Shown: positions 8,734-18,505, counted from the stretch's first letter. The stretch is 64,000 nt of DNA from Defluviitoga tunisiensis (GCF_000953715.1 NZ_LN824141.1:556676-620675); one strand, 5' to 3'. Made by a program: numbers and translations. Notes: generated from the letters alone by a model not told the origin.

Positions 8734-9162
8734 ATGAATATTGATACAATACTAAAAATTTTGCCACATAGATACCCTTTTTTACTTGTTGATGGGGTTA
8801 TCGAATTTAGTGATAATAGCATAAAAGCTTTTAAAAATGTAAGTATAAATGAACCTTTCTTCCAAGGCCATTTCCCAGATTATCCCATTATGCCTGGCGT
8901 TTTGATTATTGAAGGAATGGCTCAAACAGCTGGTTTACTTCTTTTAAACCAACAAGATGATCAAAAAGAAGGGTTAATCCCACTATTTGCTGGAATTGAT
9001 AAAGCAAGATTTAAAAAAGAGGTAAGACCTGGAGATAAATTAATTTATGAATTAGATGTTTTACAAAAAAAAGCTAATATTTATAAATTGAAAGGAACTG
9101 CTTTCGTAGAAAACGTAATTTGTGCGCAAGCGGAAATTATGGTGGGAATCAAAAAAAGTTAG
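8734..9162 (+). CDS. fabZ: 3-hydroxyacyl-ACP dehydratase
   Basis: A 142-residue hotdog-fold dehydratase that converts 3-hydroxyacyl-ACP to trans-2-enoyl-ACP. It shows LPHRYPFLLVDGV at residues 10-22 and the catalytic region GHFPDYPIMPGVLIIEG, with H46 and E60 as the active-site pair. Length is normal. The ribosome binding site GGGAGTGA lies across the degV stop codon, suggesting coupled translation. fabK follows after 14 nt. Confidence 0.96.
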   Translation: MNIDTILKILPHRYPFLLVDGVIEFSDNSIKAFKNVSINEPFFQGHFPDYPIMPGVLIIEGMAQTAGLLLLNQQDDQKEGLIPLFAGIDKARFKKEVRPGDKLIYELDVLQKKANIYKLKGTAFVENVICAQAEIMVGIKKS

Positions 9163-9176
9163 CCGGAGGTGCTGAA

Positions 9177-10094
9177 TTGGACTTATCAAACAATCGAGTT
9201 ACTAAACTTTTAAAAATTAAATACCCTATTCTAGAAGGCGGAATGGCATGGGTAGGGACAGCCAAATTAGCTGCTTGTGTCTCTAATGCTGGTGGTCTAG
9301 GTACAATTGGATCTGGAAATATGGAAGCATCAATATTAAAAAAACAAATAGAAACCATAAAGCAATTAACTGATAAACCTTATGCTGTAAATGTAATAAT
9401 GCTTAATCCCCACATTGATGAAGTAATTGATTTACTAATTGAAGAAAAAGTACCTGTAGTAGTATTAGGAGCTGGGAATTCTAGTAAATATATCACAAAA
9501 CTTAAGCAAAATGGCATTACAACGCTAGCTGTTGTTTCTTCAGAAAATCTTGCTCTAAGGTTAGAAAATGCTGGTGTCGATGCAATAATTGGAGAAGGAA
9601 TGGAAAGTGGTGGACACATTGGAGACGTTACAACGATGGTATTAATACCAAAACTTAAAAGTCTGCTAAAAGTTCCAGTAATTGCAGCAGGAGGTATTGC
9701 AGAAGGAAGAGGTGCCTTAGCAGCTTTTGCTCTTGGGGCTGAAGCAATCCAAATGGGCACTAGATTTATCGCTACATATGAATGTGAAGCACATGAAAAT
9801 TATAAAAGAAAAATTATTGAGGCTGGGATAAGAGACACCATAGTTACAGGATTAAAATTTGGCAATCCCGCCAGAATTATAAAAACTCCATTTGGTAAAA
9901 AAATTGCAAAATTAGAATCATCTTCACCTGAAGAGGCTGAAGAAGCTCTCGTAGGAAGTTTAAAAAGAGCCTTTCTGTATGGAGATGAGGAAAGCGGATC
10001 TTTTATGGCAGGGCAATCTGCTGGCTTGATAAATGAAATTAAAAGTGTCAAAGAAGTCATCGATGAGATAGTTTTTTACCTGGAACAACATTAG
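9177..10094 (+). CDS. fabK: FMN-dependent enoyl-ACP reductase II
   Basis: A 305-residue TIM-barrel flavoenzyme that reduces trans-2-enoyl-ACP, completing the elongation cycle. Conserved FMN/NPD motifs: YPILEGGMAWVG near residue 16, SNAGGLGTIGSGNM near 37, EGMESGGHIGDVTTMVLIP near 138 and AAGGIAEGRG with GAEAIQMGTRF (about 165-195). I place the start at TTG 9177 because GGAGGT sits 6 nt upstream. A longer frame back to 9120 would overlap fabZ and has no ribosome binding site. FabK replaces the SDR-type FabI, as in other anaerobes. Confidence 0.93.
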   Translation: MDLSNNRVTKLLKIKYPILEGGMAWVGTAKLAACVSNAGGLGTIGSGNMEASILKKQIETIKQLTDKPYAVNVIMLNPHIDEVIDLLIEEKVPVVVLGAGNSSKYITKLKQNGITTLAVVSSENLALRLENAGVDAIIGEGMESGGHIGDVTTMVLIPKLKSLLKVPVIAAGGIAEGRGALAAFALGAEAIQMGTRFIATYECEAHENYKRKIIEAGIRDTIVTGLKFGNPARIIKTPFGKKIAKLESSSPEEAEEALVGSLKRAFLYGDEESGSFMAGQSAGLINEIKSVKEVIDEIVFYLEQH

Positions 10095-10108
10095 CAGGGG
10101 GTGAAAAA

Positions 10109-10984
10109 ATGCGCTGTTTTGTCTTTACTGGACAAGGTTCACAATTTTTAGGAATGGGAAAAGACATTCTGGAGCTCAAACCCGAATACAATATTTACTT
10201 CGATAAAGTAAAAGAAAAAATAGGTATTGATATTAAACAAATAATTTTTGGTGACGACGAAAAAGAATTAACCCTAACCCAAAATGCTCAAGTAGCAATA
10301 CTCACCATAAGTTACATGAAATATCTTTACGCACTAAGTCAAGGAATAATTCCTGATGTTGTAGCGGGGCATTCCTTAGGGGAATGGACTGCAATATTAG
10401 CTGCAGAAGTAATAAGTTTTGAAGATGCAGTTGAAGCTGTATATTATAGAGGACTGTATATGAGTGAAGCGATTGAACCTGGAAAAGGTGGTATGGCAGC
10501 AATTTTAGGTTTGGATTTATCAGAGATTGAAAGAGTTTTAAAAAACTATCCAAACGTCCAAATTGCTAATTACAATTCTCCTGCTCAAATAGTAATTAGT
10601 GGAGAAATGGAGGAACTTTTAATATCAATGGAAAAATTGAAAGAAAATGGAGCAAAAAAAGTCATCCCTTTAAATGTTAGCGGACCTTTTCATTCTAAGT
10701 TTTTAAAAGAAGCAGAAGACCGACTAAGGAAAAAAATTGAAACATTAACCTTTAATAATCCAAAAATCCCAATAGTCCAAAATGTGAGTGCAAAATTTGA
10801 AACGGATCCTGAGGTTATTAAAGAAAATATAATTAAACAAATAACATCTCCTGTGAGATGGATAGAATGTGTGGAAGAATGTATTAAAAATGGTGTTGAT
10901 GAATTTGTAGAAATTGGTCCAACACAGGTACTAACCAAATTCATTAAACAAATAAATAAAAATGTAAAATTAGTAAACTTTTAA
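10109..10984 (+). CDS. fabD: Malonyl-CoA:ACP transacylase
   Basis: A 291-residue acyltransferase that loads malonate onto acyl carrier protein. FTGQGSQFLGMG is at the N-terminus. The nucleophile elbow GHSLGEW carries S89. NYNSPAQIVISG near residue 151 and SGPFHSKFL near 191 supply the other conserved active-site residues. ATG start with AGGGGGTGA. It sits between fabK and fabG with short gaps, so it belongs to the same operon. Confidence 0.96.
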   Translation: MRCFVFTGQGSQFLGMGKDILELKPEYNIYFDKVKEKIGIDIKQIIFGDDEKELTLTQNAQVAILTISYMKYLYALSQGIIPDVVAGHSLGEWTAILAAEVISFEDAVEAVYYRGLYMSEAIEPGKGGMAAILGLDLSEIERVLKNYPNVQIANYNSPAQIVISGEMEELLISMEKLKENGAKKVIPLNVSGPFHSKFLKEAEDRLRKKIETLTFNNPKIPIVQNVSAKFETDPEVIKENIIKQITSPVRWIECVEECIKNGVDEFVEIGPTQVLTKFIKQINKNVKLVNF

Positions 10985-11006
10985 ACAAATAATGGGGGTG
11001 TACCCT

Positions 11007-11753
11007 TTGAAATTGGAAGGAAAAGTAGCAATTGTAACTGGTGGTTCTCGAGGCATCGGTAAAGAAATTTCTAGACTTTTCATAAAAGAAGGCGCAACAG
11101 TTTTTGCCTTAGCAACAGAAGATGTTCCTCTAATTGATTCCGATGAAATAAAAGATTTTCCTGAAGATAAATACTTTTATTATAAAGCTGACATTACAGA
11201 TGCAAAATTAGTATCACAAATAGTAAATGAAATATTTGAAAAAACAGATAAAATAGATATTTTAGTTAATAATGCAGGAATAGCAAGAGATAACTTTCTT
11301 GTTATAATGAAAGAAGAAGATTTTGATAAAGTTATAGAGGTTAATTTAAAAGGTACTTTCGTTATGACTAAAACAGTAGCTAGATATATGAGAAGGCAGA
11401 AATATGGTAATATAATAAATATGGCTAGTGTAGTAGGAATCGAAGGAAACATAGGTCAAACAAATTACGCTGCAGCTAAAGCTGGAATAATAGGAATGAC
11501 AAAATCTTGGGCTAAAGAATTAACAATGAGGGGAGAAAATATTCGAGTTAATGCTATTGCACCTGGCTTCGTCCGAACAGGTATGACAAAGGATTTAAAG
11601 GAAGATCTGATAAAATATGTAATAGAAAATACATGCTTAAAAAGATTGGGTGAACCGGAAGATATTGCAAAACTTGCTTTATTTCTAGCTAGTGATGACT
11701 CTTCGTTTATAACAGGACAAGTAATAAGAATCGATGGTGGTTTAAGAATATAA
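11007..11753 (+). CDS. fabG: 3-oxoacyl-ACP reductase
   Basis: A 248-residue classical SDR that reduces 3-ketoacyl-ACP with NADPH. It has the cofactor motif TGGSRGIG, then NNAGIARD, a catalytic Ser in NMASVVG and NYAAAKAG (YxxxK). The C-terminal FITGQVIRIDGG is typical. I chose TTG at 11007, which gives MKLEGKVAIVTGG and has GGGGGTG 6 nt upstream. The ATG at 10992 would put that ribosome binding site inside the gene. Last gene of the fab operon, followed by a strong hairpin. Confidence 0.94.
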   Translation: MKLEGKVAIVTGGSRGIGKEISRLFIKEGATVFALATEDVPLIDSDEIKDFPEDKYFYYKADITDAKLVSQIVNEIFEKTDKIDILVNNAGIARDNFLVIMKEEDFDKVIEVNLKGTFVMTKTVARYMRRQKYGNIINMASVVGIEGNIGQTNYAAAKAGIIGMTKSWAKELTMRGENIRVNAIAPGFVRTGMTKDLKEDLIKYVIENTCLKRLGEPEDIAKLALFLASDDSSFITGQVIRIDGGLRI

Positions 11754-11764
11754 AATCTAAAACA

Positions 11765-11798
11765 AAATTCCGAGTACTTAATTAAGTACTCGGAATTT
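11765..11798. terminator. Bidirectional terminator between fabG and hppA
   Basis: A perfect 34-bp palindrome (AAATTCCGAGTACTTAA and its complement) with T-rich tails on both strands lies between two convergent genes, so it can end both transcripts. Confidence 0.9.
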
Positions 11799-11811
11799 TA
11801 CTTTTTAATCT

Positions 11812-13986
11812 CTAAAATAAATGAAATACCTTGAATATAGATACAGTTATAACCGAAGTAACTGCCATTATTTTTATCAAAATATCTAATGATGGTCCTA
11901 CTGTATCTTTTAGAGGATCTCCAACGGTATCTCCAACCACTGCAGCCTTATGGGCCTCTGTTCCTTTAGCTTCACCTTCAATTTCTCCAGCTTCGATTCT
12001 TTTTTTAGCATTATCCCAAGCGCCACCAGAATTTGCAGTAAATACTGCTAACATAGCAGCACTCAATGTAGTTCCAATTAATATTCCTCCAACAAAATCT
12101 GGTCCAAGGAGAAATCCGGCAATTATAGGAGTTAGAACAGAAATTAATGCTGGAACAGTCATTTGCCTTAAGGCACCCTCACTACTTATTCTGACACATC
12201 TTTCATAGTCAGGGTTTGATTTTCCTTCGGCCAATCCTGGGATTTCTTTAAACTGTCGTCTAACTTCATCAACAATCTTATTCGCAGAATTAACCACCGC
12301 ATTTATCAAATATGCACTAAAAAAGTATGGTAAAGCTGCGCCAAAAAGCGCACCTGCAAGAGTTCGTGAATCAATTATATTTAAAAACATTATTGATGTT
12401 AAATGGCCAATTCCAGCGTCGCCTATCCCTGCTTGAGCATATATATATGACGCAAAAAGGGCTAATGCAGCCAATGCTGCTGAACCTATAGCAAAACCCT
12501 TTCCAATAGCAGCTGTGGTATTTCCTACAGCATCTAGTTCATCAGTAATCTTTCTAACCTCGTGCGGCAATTTGGCCATCTCACATATTCCACCTGCATT
12601 ATCTGCAATTGGTCCATAAGAATCAACAGAAACAGTAGTTGCTACAAAAGAAAGCATTCCAATAGCTGCCATAGCAACACCATATAATCCTGAAATTTCA
12701 AAAGACAGAAGTATTCCTAACATTAACAGAAAAATCGGGACCAATACACTTTGCATTCCAAGTGCCAAACCCTTAGTAATAATAATAGCTGGTCCACCTT
12801 TACTAAACTCAGATAACTCTTTAGTTGGTTTATATTTTTCATTTGTGTAATATTCAGCAACAAAGCCCATAAGAATACCATCTATAATTCCTATAACCGC
12901 ACCTATCCATGGTGAATAAATGCCTAATTTAAAACCTAAGCTTTGAAACTCATTACTAGGCATACCTTTCAAATAAAAAATAGAAAGGAAAAAAGTAGTG
13001 ATAATTGTCAAAAATGCAGAGGTCATTAATGAGATATTTAATTCTTTATGAGGATCGTTAGAAACTCTCTTCACCACTACATATAGAATTCCTAAAATAG
13101 AAGATATTAATCCTAAAGAAACAAAATATATCGGATAAAAAGTAAGTTTCAACGTAGATTCATAAGATAATGCATTTGAGCCAAGAAGAAAATAGGAATA
13201 TAAAATGAGAATTACTGAAGATATTATTGCGCCAACATAACTTTCTAAAAGATCTGCTCCAAGCCCTGCTATGTCTCCAACGTTGTCACCAACATTATCT
13301 GCAATAGTAGCCGGGTTTCTTGGGTCATCTTCAGGTAAATCTAATTCCGTCTTTCCTACTAAATCTGCTCCCATATCTGCTGCCTTAGTATAAATTCCTC
13401 CTCCAACCCTATGAAACATAGCAATTATGGAACATCCAAGAGAATAACCTGATACTGTCATAGTAAATGGAATATAACTTATTCCTAACCAGTTAACCTT
13501 GAGGGTTAGATTCTCAAAAGCAAGCTGATTTAACCAATTTCCGAATACTATATACACTATAAATAGTCCTAGAAGACCAAATCCAGCCACTGATAATCCT
13601 GTTACACTACCACCTTGAAAAGCAACCTTTAAAGCTTTTCCTATACTCTTTTCTGTTCTAGCTGTGTTACTTACACGTACATTGGCCTGTGTAGCCATCT
13701 TCATACCAAATCGTCCTGCCAAAGTACTCATAAAAGCCCCAATTAAAAATGCAACTCCCACATACCACTCTACAACTAAAGTCAAAATAATTGCAATAAC
13801 TATAGCATAAATAGAAATAACCCTTGTTTCATAGTTCACGAAGGCATCTGCTCCAACTCTAATTGCTTCAGCTATATGCTTCATTTCAGCAGTCCCTTCA
13901 TCAATTGCCACAACTTGCTTATAATTAATAGATGCAAAGATTAAAGCAACGACCGGAACTATTGCAAAAACCCAAAACATGCCCAC
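11812..13986 (-). CDS. hppA: Membrane-bound Na+(/H+)-translocating pyrophosphatase, K+-dependent type
   Basis: A 724-residue integral membrane pump with about 16 transmembrane segments that couples PPi hydrolysis to Na+ and/or H+ export. The PPi site is clear: GADLVGKTELDLPEDDPRNPATIADNVGDNVGD region (about 200-235), then DNAGGICEMA near 470 and DNAKK plus VVGDTVGDPLKDT at the C-terminus. GNTTAAIGKG has Ala where K+-independent enzymes carry Lys, which predicts K+ dependence. The length matches the Thermotoga Na+-PPase (about 726). GTG start with GGAGGTG. Monocistronic. Confidence 0.95.
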   Translation of the reverse strand: MGMFWVFAIVPVVALIFASINYKQVVAIDEGTAEMKHIAEAIRVGADAFVNYETRVISIYAIVIAIILTLVVEWYVGVAFLIGAFMSTLAGRFGMKMATQANVRVSNTARTEKSIGKALKVAFQGGSVTGLSVAGFGLLGLFIVYIVFGNWLNQLAFENLTLKVNWLGISYIPFTMTVSGYSLGCSIIAMFHRVGGGIYTKAADMGADLVGKTELDLPEDDPRNPATIADNVGDNVGDIAGLGADLLESYVGAIISSVILILYSYFLLGSNALSYESTLKLTFYPIYFVSLGLISSILGILYVVVKRVSNDPHKELNISLMTSAFLTIITTFFLSIFYLKGMPSNEFQSLGFKLGIYSPWIGAVIGIIDGILMGFVAEYYTNEKYKPTKELSEFSKGGPAIIITKGLALGMQSVLVPIFLLMLGILLSFEISGLYGVAMAAIGMLSFVATTVSVDSYGPIADNAGGICEMAKLPHEVRKITDELDAVGNTTAAIGKGFAIGSAALAALALFASYIYAQAGIGDAGIGHLTSIMFLNIIDSRTLAGALFGAALPYFFSAYLINAVVNSANKIVDEVRRQFKEIPGLAEGKSNPDYERCVRISSEGALRQMTVPALISVLTPIIAGFLLGPDFVGGILIGTTLSAAMLAVFTANSGGAWDNAKKRIEAGEIEGEAKGTEAHKAAVVGDTVGDPLKDTVGPSLDILIKIMAVTSVITVSIFKVFHLF

Positions 13987-14396
13987 TGCGTCACCTCCAT
14001 TAGATTATTGGTAAAACTTTGTTCTATTTTTTACTTGTTTTTAAATACATGTTTATATTAAAAAAAATAAATATATAAGTATAAGGCTTTGCTTTATCTT
14101 TAAAAACAACTTCCATTATATAATATCATATTTTTATAATAAAATCATTCATGAAAGTATTAAATGAAAGGCATTTATAGTTAATTAAATTTGATTATAT
14201 CAGTTTTTCTTTATAATTCATAGAATTGAAATTTCATTTAAATTTGGTACAATTCTATAAAGCACAAATTATAATCAAAATATTTTTTTCAATTCTTATA
14301 ATTCTGTTATTCAACGTTTGAAACAACTGAAAGTTATTTTATTAATATTGTTTTTAAATTTATATATAAAAAACTACATAAAAGGGGGAATATTAG
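13987..14396. other. Divergent intergenic region hppA / fchA-like, no gene seen
   Basis: 410 nt of very AT-rich DNA between the start of hppA (minus) and the TTG start at 14397 (plus). I found no ORF with a ribosome binding site and no copy of the leader repeat. It must contain the two divergent promoters, but AT richness prevents picking a unique -35/-10 pair. Confidence 0.5.
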
Positions 14397-15014
14397 TTGT
14401 TATCAGAAATGTCCATTAGAGCGTTTTTAGAAAAATTATCTTCTAGTGATCCAGCTCCTGGTGGGGGAAGTGTATCTGCATTATCTGGTGCTTTAGCAGC
14501 CAGTTTGGGGAATATGGTATCAAATCTTACAATTGGAAAGAAAAAATATAAAGATGTTGAAGAGGAAATAAAGAAAATAAATGAAACTTTAGAAAAATAT
14601 CGAGATACATTTTTGGAAGAAATGGAAGAAGATGCAAAAGCATTTAATGAAGTAATTAATGCCTTAAAGCTTCCTCGTAATACGGATGATGAAAAAAAAG
14701 TTAGGAATACAGCAATACAAGAAAGTACCAAAAAAGCAACATTGGTTCCGTTAAAAATTGCAAAGAATGCTCTAGAAGTAATGGAATTAATAGAGGTACT
14801 AGTTGAAAAGGGAAACAAGCAAGTATTAAGTGATGCAGCAATTGCTGTAATCATGGCTAAATCAGCCATTATGGGTGGTATTTATAATATAAAAATTAAT
14901 CTTCCTAATATTATGGACGAAGATTTTGTCTCAGATCTGGAAAAACAAATAAGAAATATGGAAATAGAAGCATGCATCTTAGAAGTAAAAATTTTAGATA
15001 AAATTAAATTGTGA
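14397..15014 (+). CDS. Cyclodeaminase/cyclohydrolase family protein (methenyl-THF cyclohydrolase-like)
   Basis: A 205-residue all-alpha protein of the FtcD C-domain/FchA family. It has the signature SDPAPGGGSVSALSGALAASLGNMV near residues 16-40 and VLSDAAIAVIMAKSA near 140. Stand-alone family members include methenyltetrahydrofolate cyclohydrolase and formimino-THF cyclodeaminase, both in one-carbon metabolism. Context does not distinguish these. Start is TTG with AAAGGGGGAA upstream. It is followed by a 360-nt non-coding stretch with repeat copy A. Confidence 0.85.
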   Translation: MLSEMSIRAFLEKLSSSDPAPGGGSVSALSGALAASLGNMVSNLTIGKKKYKDVEEEIKKINETLEKYRDTFLEEMEEDAKAFNEVINALKLPRNTDDEKKVRNTAIQESTKKATLVPLKIAKNALEVMELIEVLVEKGNKQVLSDAAIAVIMAKSAIMGGIYNIKINLPNIMDEDFVSDLEKQIRNMEIEACILEVKILDKIKL

Positions 15015-15174
15015 TTTTTATTTAAAATAATAAATTAGCGTCAAAAAAACAGAATAAGAACCGATTATACTACTTTATCTCTTTATTCTTAAGTTTTGAA
15101 TTTATAATGGATAAAGTTATAATACCAACAGAAGAGCTATTTTTGTAAAGTTTTATGTGAAAAAAAGAACTTAA

Positions 15175-15339
15175 CTGATTTATAATGGCTCAAGGGTGTG
15201 ACCTTCGCCTCTGCCTCGGTACAAAGTATCAAAAAGTTGAAAAAATTTAGACTTATTGAGGATTAGAAGTAGAAGGTATTTTGTAAAAAAATCAAATACG
15301 AAACATATATATAATTGCAAATTTTAGAATTTCTAAAGT
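15175..15339 (+). repeat. Leader-associated repeat, copy A
   Basis: Order of shared blocks: GATTTATAATGG, a short hairpin AGGGT-gtg-ACCTT (15193-15205), GGTACA, GTATCAAAAAGTT, GAGGATTAGAAG, AAGGTATTTT, ATCAAATACGAAACAT, then ATATATAAT and TTTTAGAATTTCTAAAGT. It aligns along its length with copy B, and its 3' 40 nt are nearly identical to copy C (35417-35455). It ends 36 nt before the start codon of the 62-residue ORF and faces the same way. Confidence 0.75.
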
Positions 15340-15374
15340 AAGTAAAAAATTAAGTAAAAGGAGGTTAATTAGAA

Positions 15375-15563
15375 ATGAAGGAAAAAGAAAAAATAAGAGA
15401 AGAATTGTTAAAAAGGAAGCATATACTAGAAGCCCAAAGGAATTCAATTGCTAAGTATATGGGACCTTTTGAACATGATGAATCTTTAAAAAGGGAATGG
15501 GAATTAATCAACAAAGAATTACAAGAAATTGAGAACAGACTAAATGAGTTCGAAACTGTTTAA
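15375..15563 (+). CDS. Small charged helical protein, unknown function
   Basis: A 62-residue hypothetical protein, MKEKEKIREELLKRKHILE at the start and INKELQEIENRLNEFE near the end. The heptad-like spacing of Leu/Ile among Lys/Glu suggests a helical hairpin or coiled coil. There is no signal peptide or membrane segment. The ATG has a strong AAAGGAGG site about 9 nt upstream, which supports it as a real gene. It converges with nadD, whose stop is 9 nt away. I do not recognise a family. Confidence 0.7.
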   Translation: MKEKEKIREELLKRKHILEAQRNSIAKYMGPFEHDESLKREWELINKELQEIENRLNEFETV

Positions 15564-15572
15564 ATATTCATA

Positions 15573-16136
15573 TCAAATGACATTTTTATATGTTGCAACA
15601 ACATCTTCAACAATACTATCATCAACATATCCTTTAACTGTTTTTCCTTTTTCAATGCGATCTCTTACATAAGATGATGATATGTCAATTATTGGGCAAT
15701 AAAGTCTCACAAACTCCAGCTTGGAACTTTTAAAACCACTCTCATCAAAAAAGCGTGGATAAACTAGCAATCTTGCAAGATTTAAAATTTCTTCCCATTT
15801 ATACCATTTTTTAAAATCTCTTAGAGAATCTTCGCCTATTAATAGCCAGATATCACTATAATAGTTGCTAAAAAATTGCAAAGTTTGAAAAGTGTAAGAG
15901 GGAACTGGCAATTTAGCTTCTATATCACTTACAGTAAAATAGCTTCCCCAAAAAACCCTCTTACACCAATGATATCTTTTATCAAAGCTAACAAGCTGTG
16001 TTGCACTTTTATGTGGAGGATTTGGAGTAGGTAAAATAAAAAATTCTTCAGGTTTCATTTCATCATATGCTGACTCTGCAACAATTCTATGACCCACATG
16101 TGGAGGATTAAAACTTCCTCCAAATAAAATAATCAT
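15573..16136 (-). CDS. nadD: Nicotinate-nucleotide adenylyltransferase
   Basis: A 187-residue nucleotidyltransferase that makes deamido-NAD from nicotinate mononucleotide and ATP. It starts MIILFGGSFNPPHVGH, the HxGH-containing ATP site. PTPNPPHK near residue 37, LIGEDSLRDFKKW near 97 and SSSYVRDRI (the SSTxxR-type motif) near 152 are all NadD. The ATG follows AAGGAGAT. It lies 24 nt downstream of obgE on the same strand, a common pairing in bacteria. Confidence 0.94.
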   Translation of the reverse strand: MIILFGGSFNPPHVGHRIVAESAYDEMKPEEFFILPTPNPPHKSATQLVSFDKRYHWCKRVFWGSYFTVSDIEAKLPVPSYTFQTLQFFSNYYSDIWLLIGEDSLRDFKKWYKWEEILNLARLLVYPRFFDESGFKSSKLEFVRLYCPIIDISSSYVRDRIEKGKTVKGYVDDSIVEDVVATYKNVI

Positions 16137-16160
16137 ATAATCTCCTTTTATTTTTAATTT

Positions 16161-17483
16161 TTATGGAATATATTCAAATGCAAAGTCACCAATATATACT
16201 GTGTCTCCTTCTTTTACACCAGCATTTAAAAGTAATTTGTTTAAACCATTTTTTTCAAGAGTTTTTAAAATCAAAATTCTAGAATCCTTTTGATAAATAT
16301 CATACCTAGACAATAATTTGTCTACACTGTCTCCAATAACTTCATACGTATCATCTTCCCATTTAATAACACTCATGTTAAAGTAGAAATCTGGTTCGAA
16401 TTTTATCGGTTCTATCTTTATCTTAGGTTTTTCCTGCTTTTTTAACTTTTTAGATAACATATTTAGATATTCTATCTTTTCTTCTTTTATTAAATCCCAC
16501 ATTTTATTTACAAGATATTCCAAATTTTCGCCTGTATACGCTGAAATAGGAATAATTTCTTTATTTGTTCTTTTTTTAAAATCAGCTACTCTTTTTTGAA
16601 TCTCTTCCTGGCTTAAAAGATCTATTTTATTTGCAACTACAATTTCTTTTTTTTGAGAAAGAGAAGGAGAAAATTTTTCTAATTCTTTCCTAATAATATA
16701 ATAATCGTCAACAGGGTCTTTTCTTTCTAATCCTGATATATCAATAAGATGAACTATTGCATAGCATCTTTCTATATGTTTTAAAAACTTATCTCCTAAT
16801 CCTTTTCCATCGTGAGCTCCTTCTATCAAACCAGGTATATCTGCAACTACAAAAGAATTTCCATCTTTATATTTTACAACACCTAAATTTGGTATTATTG
16901 TGGTAAAAGGATAGTCAGCTATTTCAACTTTGGCTGCTGAGATCTTTGATATTAATGTTGATTTCCCAACATTAGGATATCCGACTAATCCTACATCCGC
17001 AACCATTTTTAACACTAACTTCAAAGTTTTAGATTCTCCTTGGACTCCTTTTTCTGAAACCCTAGGTGCTTGCAAAGTAGAGGTAGCAAACCTTGCATTT
17101 CCCTTCCCCCCTTTTCCGCCCGCAGCAACAACTATATATTGTTCTGGATATTTTAAATCTGATATCAATTCACCACTCTTACTATCATAAATACATGTTC
17201 CTACTGGAACTTCTATGATAATATTATTTCCAGATTTTCCAGTTCGTTTTTTATTTTTTCCATGTTCACCATTTTCTGCTTTGTATATTTTTTTATATCT
17301 GAAATCTATTAATGTATTTTTATTAATTGTCGACTTAACAATGACCGATCCGCCATTTCCTCCGTCTCCTCCATCAGGTCCACCTCTTTCTACAAACTTT
17401 TCTCTTCTAAAACTAATTGCACCATCCCCACCTTTTCCGCCTTCCACTTTTATAATCGCTTCATCTAAAAAATCTCCTGTCAA
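16161..17483 (-). CDS. obgE: Obg family GTPase
   Basis: A 440-residue GTPase involved in 50S ribosome assembly and growth control. The glycine-rich Obg fold covers about residues 1-155 ([28 protein letters not shown]). The G domain follows, with [10 protein letters not shown] (P-loop), [16 protein letters not shown] (G3) and NKID (G4). An OCT domain occupies the last 80 residues. I place the start at TTG 17483, 8 nt after GGAGG. The frame extends to a GTG at 17492, but that GTG overlaps the ribosome binding site. Grouped with nadD. Confidence 0.94.
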   Translation of the reverse strand: MTGDFLDEAIIKVEGGKGGDGAISFRREKFVERGGPDGGDGGNGGSVIVKSTINKNTLIDFRYKKIYKAENGEHGKNKKRTGKSGNNIIIEVPVGTCIYDSKSGELISDLKYPEQYIVVAAGGKGGKGNARFATSTLQAPRVSEKGVQGESKTLKLVLKMVADVGLVGYPNVGKSTLISKISAAKVEIADYPFTTIIPNLGVVKYKDGNSFVVADIPGLIEGAHDGKGLGDKFLKHIERCYAIVHLIDISGLERKDPVDDYYIIRKELEKFSPSLSQKKEIVVANKIDLLSQEEIQKRVADFKKRTNKEIIPISAYTGENLEYLVNKMWDLIKEEKIEYLNMLSKKLKKQEKPKIKIEPIKFEPDFYFNMSVIKWEDDTYEVIGDSVDKLLSRYDIYQKDSRILILKTLEKNGLNKLLLNAGVKEGDTVYIGDFAFEYIP

Positions 17484-17498
17484 AAAAAACACCTCCGC

Positions 17499-18485
17499 TT
17501 ACTTATTACCAAAAATTCTTTTAATACTTTTTTCATCTAGTCCGTAACCCTCTTTTTCTTTATTTCCTAAGGGTTCTACATGTATTATCACATCTTTTAT
17601 GTACGGATTAACTTTTTTTATTTCTTTTTCAACCTGAGAAGCTATGTCATTAGCCTCTCTGATTGTCATTTTTTCATCAACCTCAATGTGCATTTCTACA
17701 AAATACACATATCCTGCCTTTCTAACCCTGATTTTATGAGGATTAAAAACATTATCAAATTTCTTCGTTGCCTCTAATATATTTGAATAAATTTCACCTA
17801 ATTCACGAGAACTACCCATAAACTCGTCAGACGTTTCAATAAACATCCTAATACCTACTCTAAATATAAACATAGAAACTATAATAGCTACCAAAGGATC
17901 TACCCAAGTAATATCAAAAAGCAAATAAAAAATTATTCCTATAAAAACCGAGAATGAAGTTAATATATCATTTCTCATATTTAAAGCATCTGCAATAAAA
18001 GAGGAACTTTTTATTCTCTTACCTACTCTATATTTGTATTTATATAAACCATATTTAGTAAAAATAGAAATTAAAGATATCCAAAGTACTAACTTGGCAT
18101 TTTCAATCATATAATTGCCTATAATAAGGCTTTGAATTGCATTTTTTAAAACCTGTATTCCAGCATATATTATAACTAAAGACAGAACTTTAGTCACTAT
18201 TGTTTCTGCAGGTTCATGCCCAAATGGATGACTTTCATCTGCAGGTTTATTGGATATTTTTGACGCAATCAATGTAAGCAGAGAGGTAATTATATCAGTT
18301 GCAGTATCAATTCCATCAGCTAAAATGGCGATGCTTCCTGTAATAATCGCTATGAAGATTTTGAAAAAAGAAAGAGCTCCATTTACAATCATACCAATCA
18401 TTGATGCCTTGATCGCCATTTGTTCTCTATTTTGTAATTCGTTTATTGCAAGTTCTCTATCGGAGTTTTTGCTTGAACGATCCAT
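17499..18485 (-). CDS. Cation diffusion facilitator (CDF) metal/H+ antiporter
   Basis: A 328-residue membrane protein with about six transmembrane helices (residues 25-210) and a cytoplasmic C-terminal metal-binding domain. CDF metal-site motifs: ADGIDTATDI near residue 57 (in place of HxxxD, so D/D type), DESHPFGHEPAE near 86 and FIADALNMRNDI near 163. The DxxxD first site suggests Mn2+ or Fe2+ rather than Zn2+ export, but this is inference. The ATG at 18485 has GGGAGGAC upstream. A longer frame to 18512 is not supported. obgE starts 15 nt beyond its stop. Confidence 0.88.
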   Translation of the reverse strand: MDRSSKNSDRELAINELQNREQMAIKASMIGMIVNGALSFFKIFIAIITGSIAILADGIDTATDIITSLLTLIASKISNKPADESHPFGHEPAETIVTKVLSLVIIYAGIQVLKNAIQSLIIGNYMIENAKLVLWISLISIFTKYGLYKYKYRVGKRIKSSSFIADALNMRNDILTSFSVFIGIIFYLLFDITWVDPLVAIIVSMFIFRVGIRMFIETSDEFMGSSRELGEIYSNILEATKKFDNVFNPHKIRVRKAGYVYFVEMHIEVDEKMTIREANDIASQVEKEIKKVNPYIKDVIIHVEPLGNKEKEGYGLDEKSIKRIFGNK

Positions 18486-18505
18486 AAAAAATGTCCTCCC
18501 TTTAG

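Noticed and set aside
9120-9176. fabK start at ATG 9120
   Set aside because: It overlaps fabZ in another frame and has no ribosome binding site. TTG 9177 with GGAGGT gives the normal FabK N-terminus.
12000-13000. Other long antisense ORFs within hppA, groL and the fab genes
   Set aside because: They mirror the codon structure of strongly conserved genes, have no ribosome binding sites and encode low-complexity Ser/Pro/Thr-rich sequence.
14041-14396. Riboswitch upstream of the cyclohydrolase-like gene
   Set aside because: No GC-containing stems or known aptamer motifs (such as THF or purine cores) could be recognised; only AT-rich sequence.
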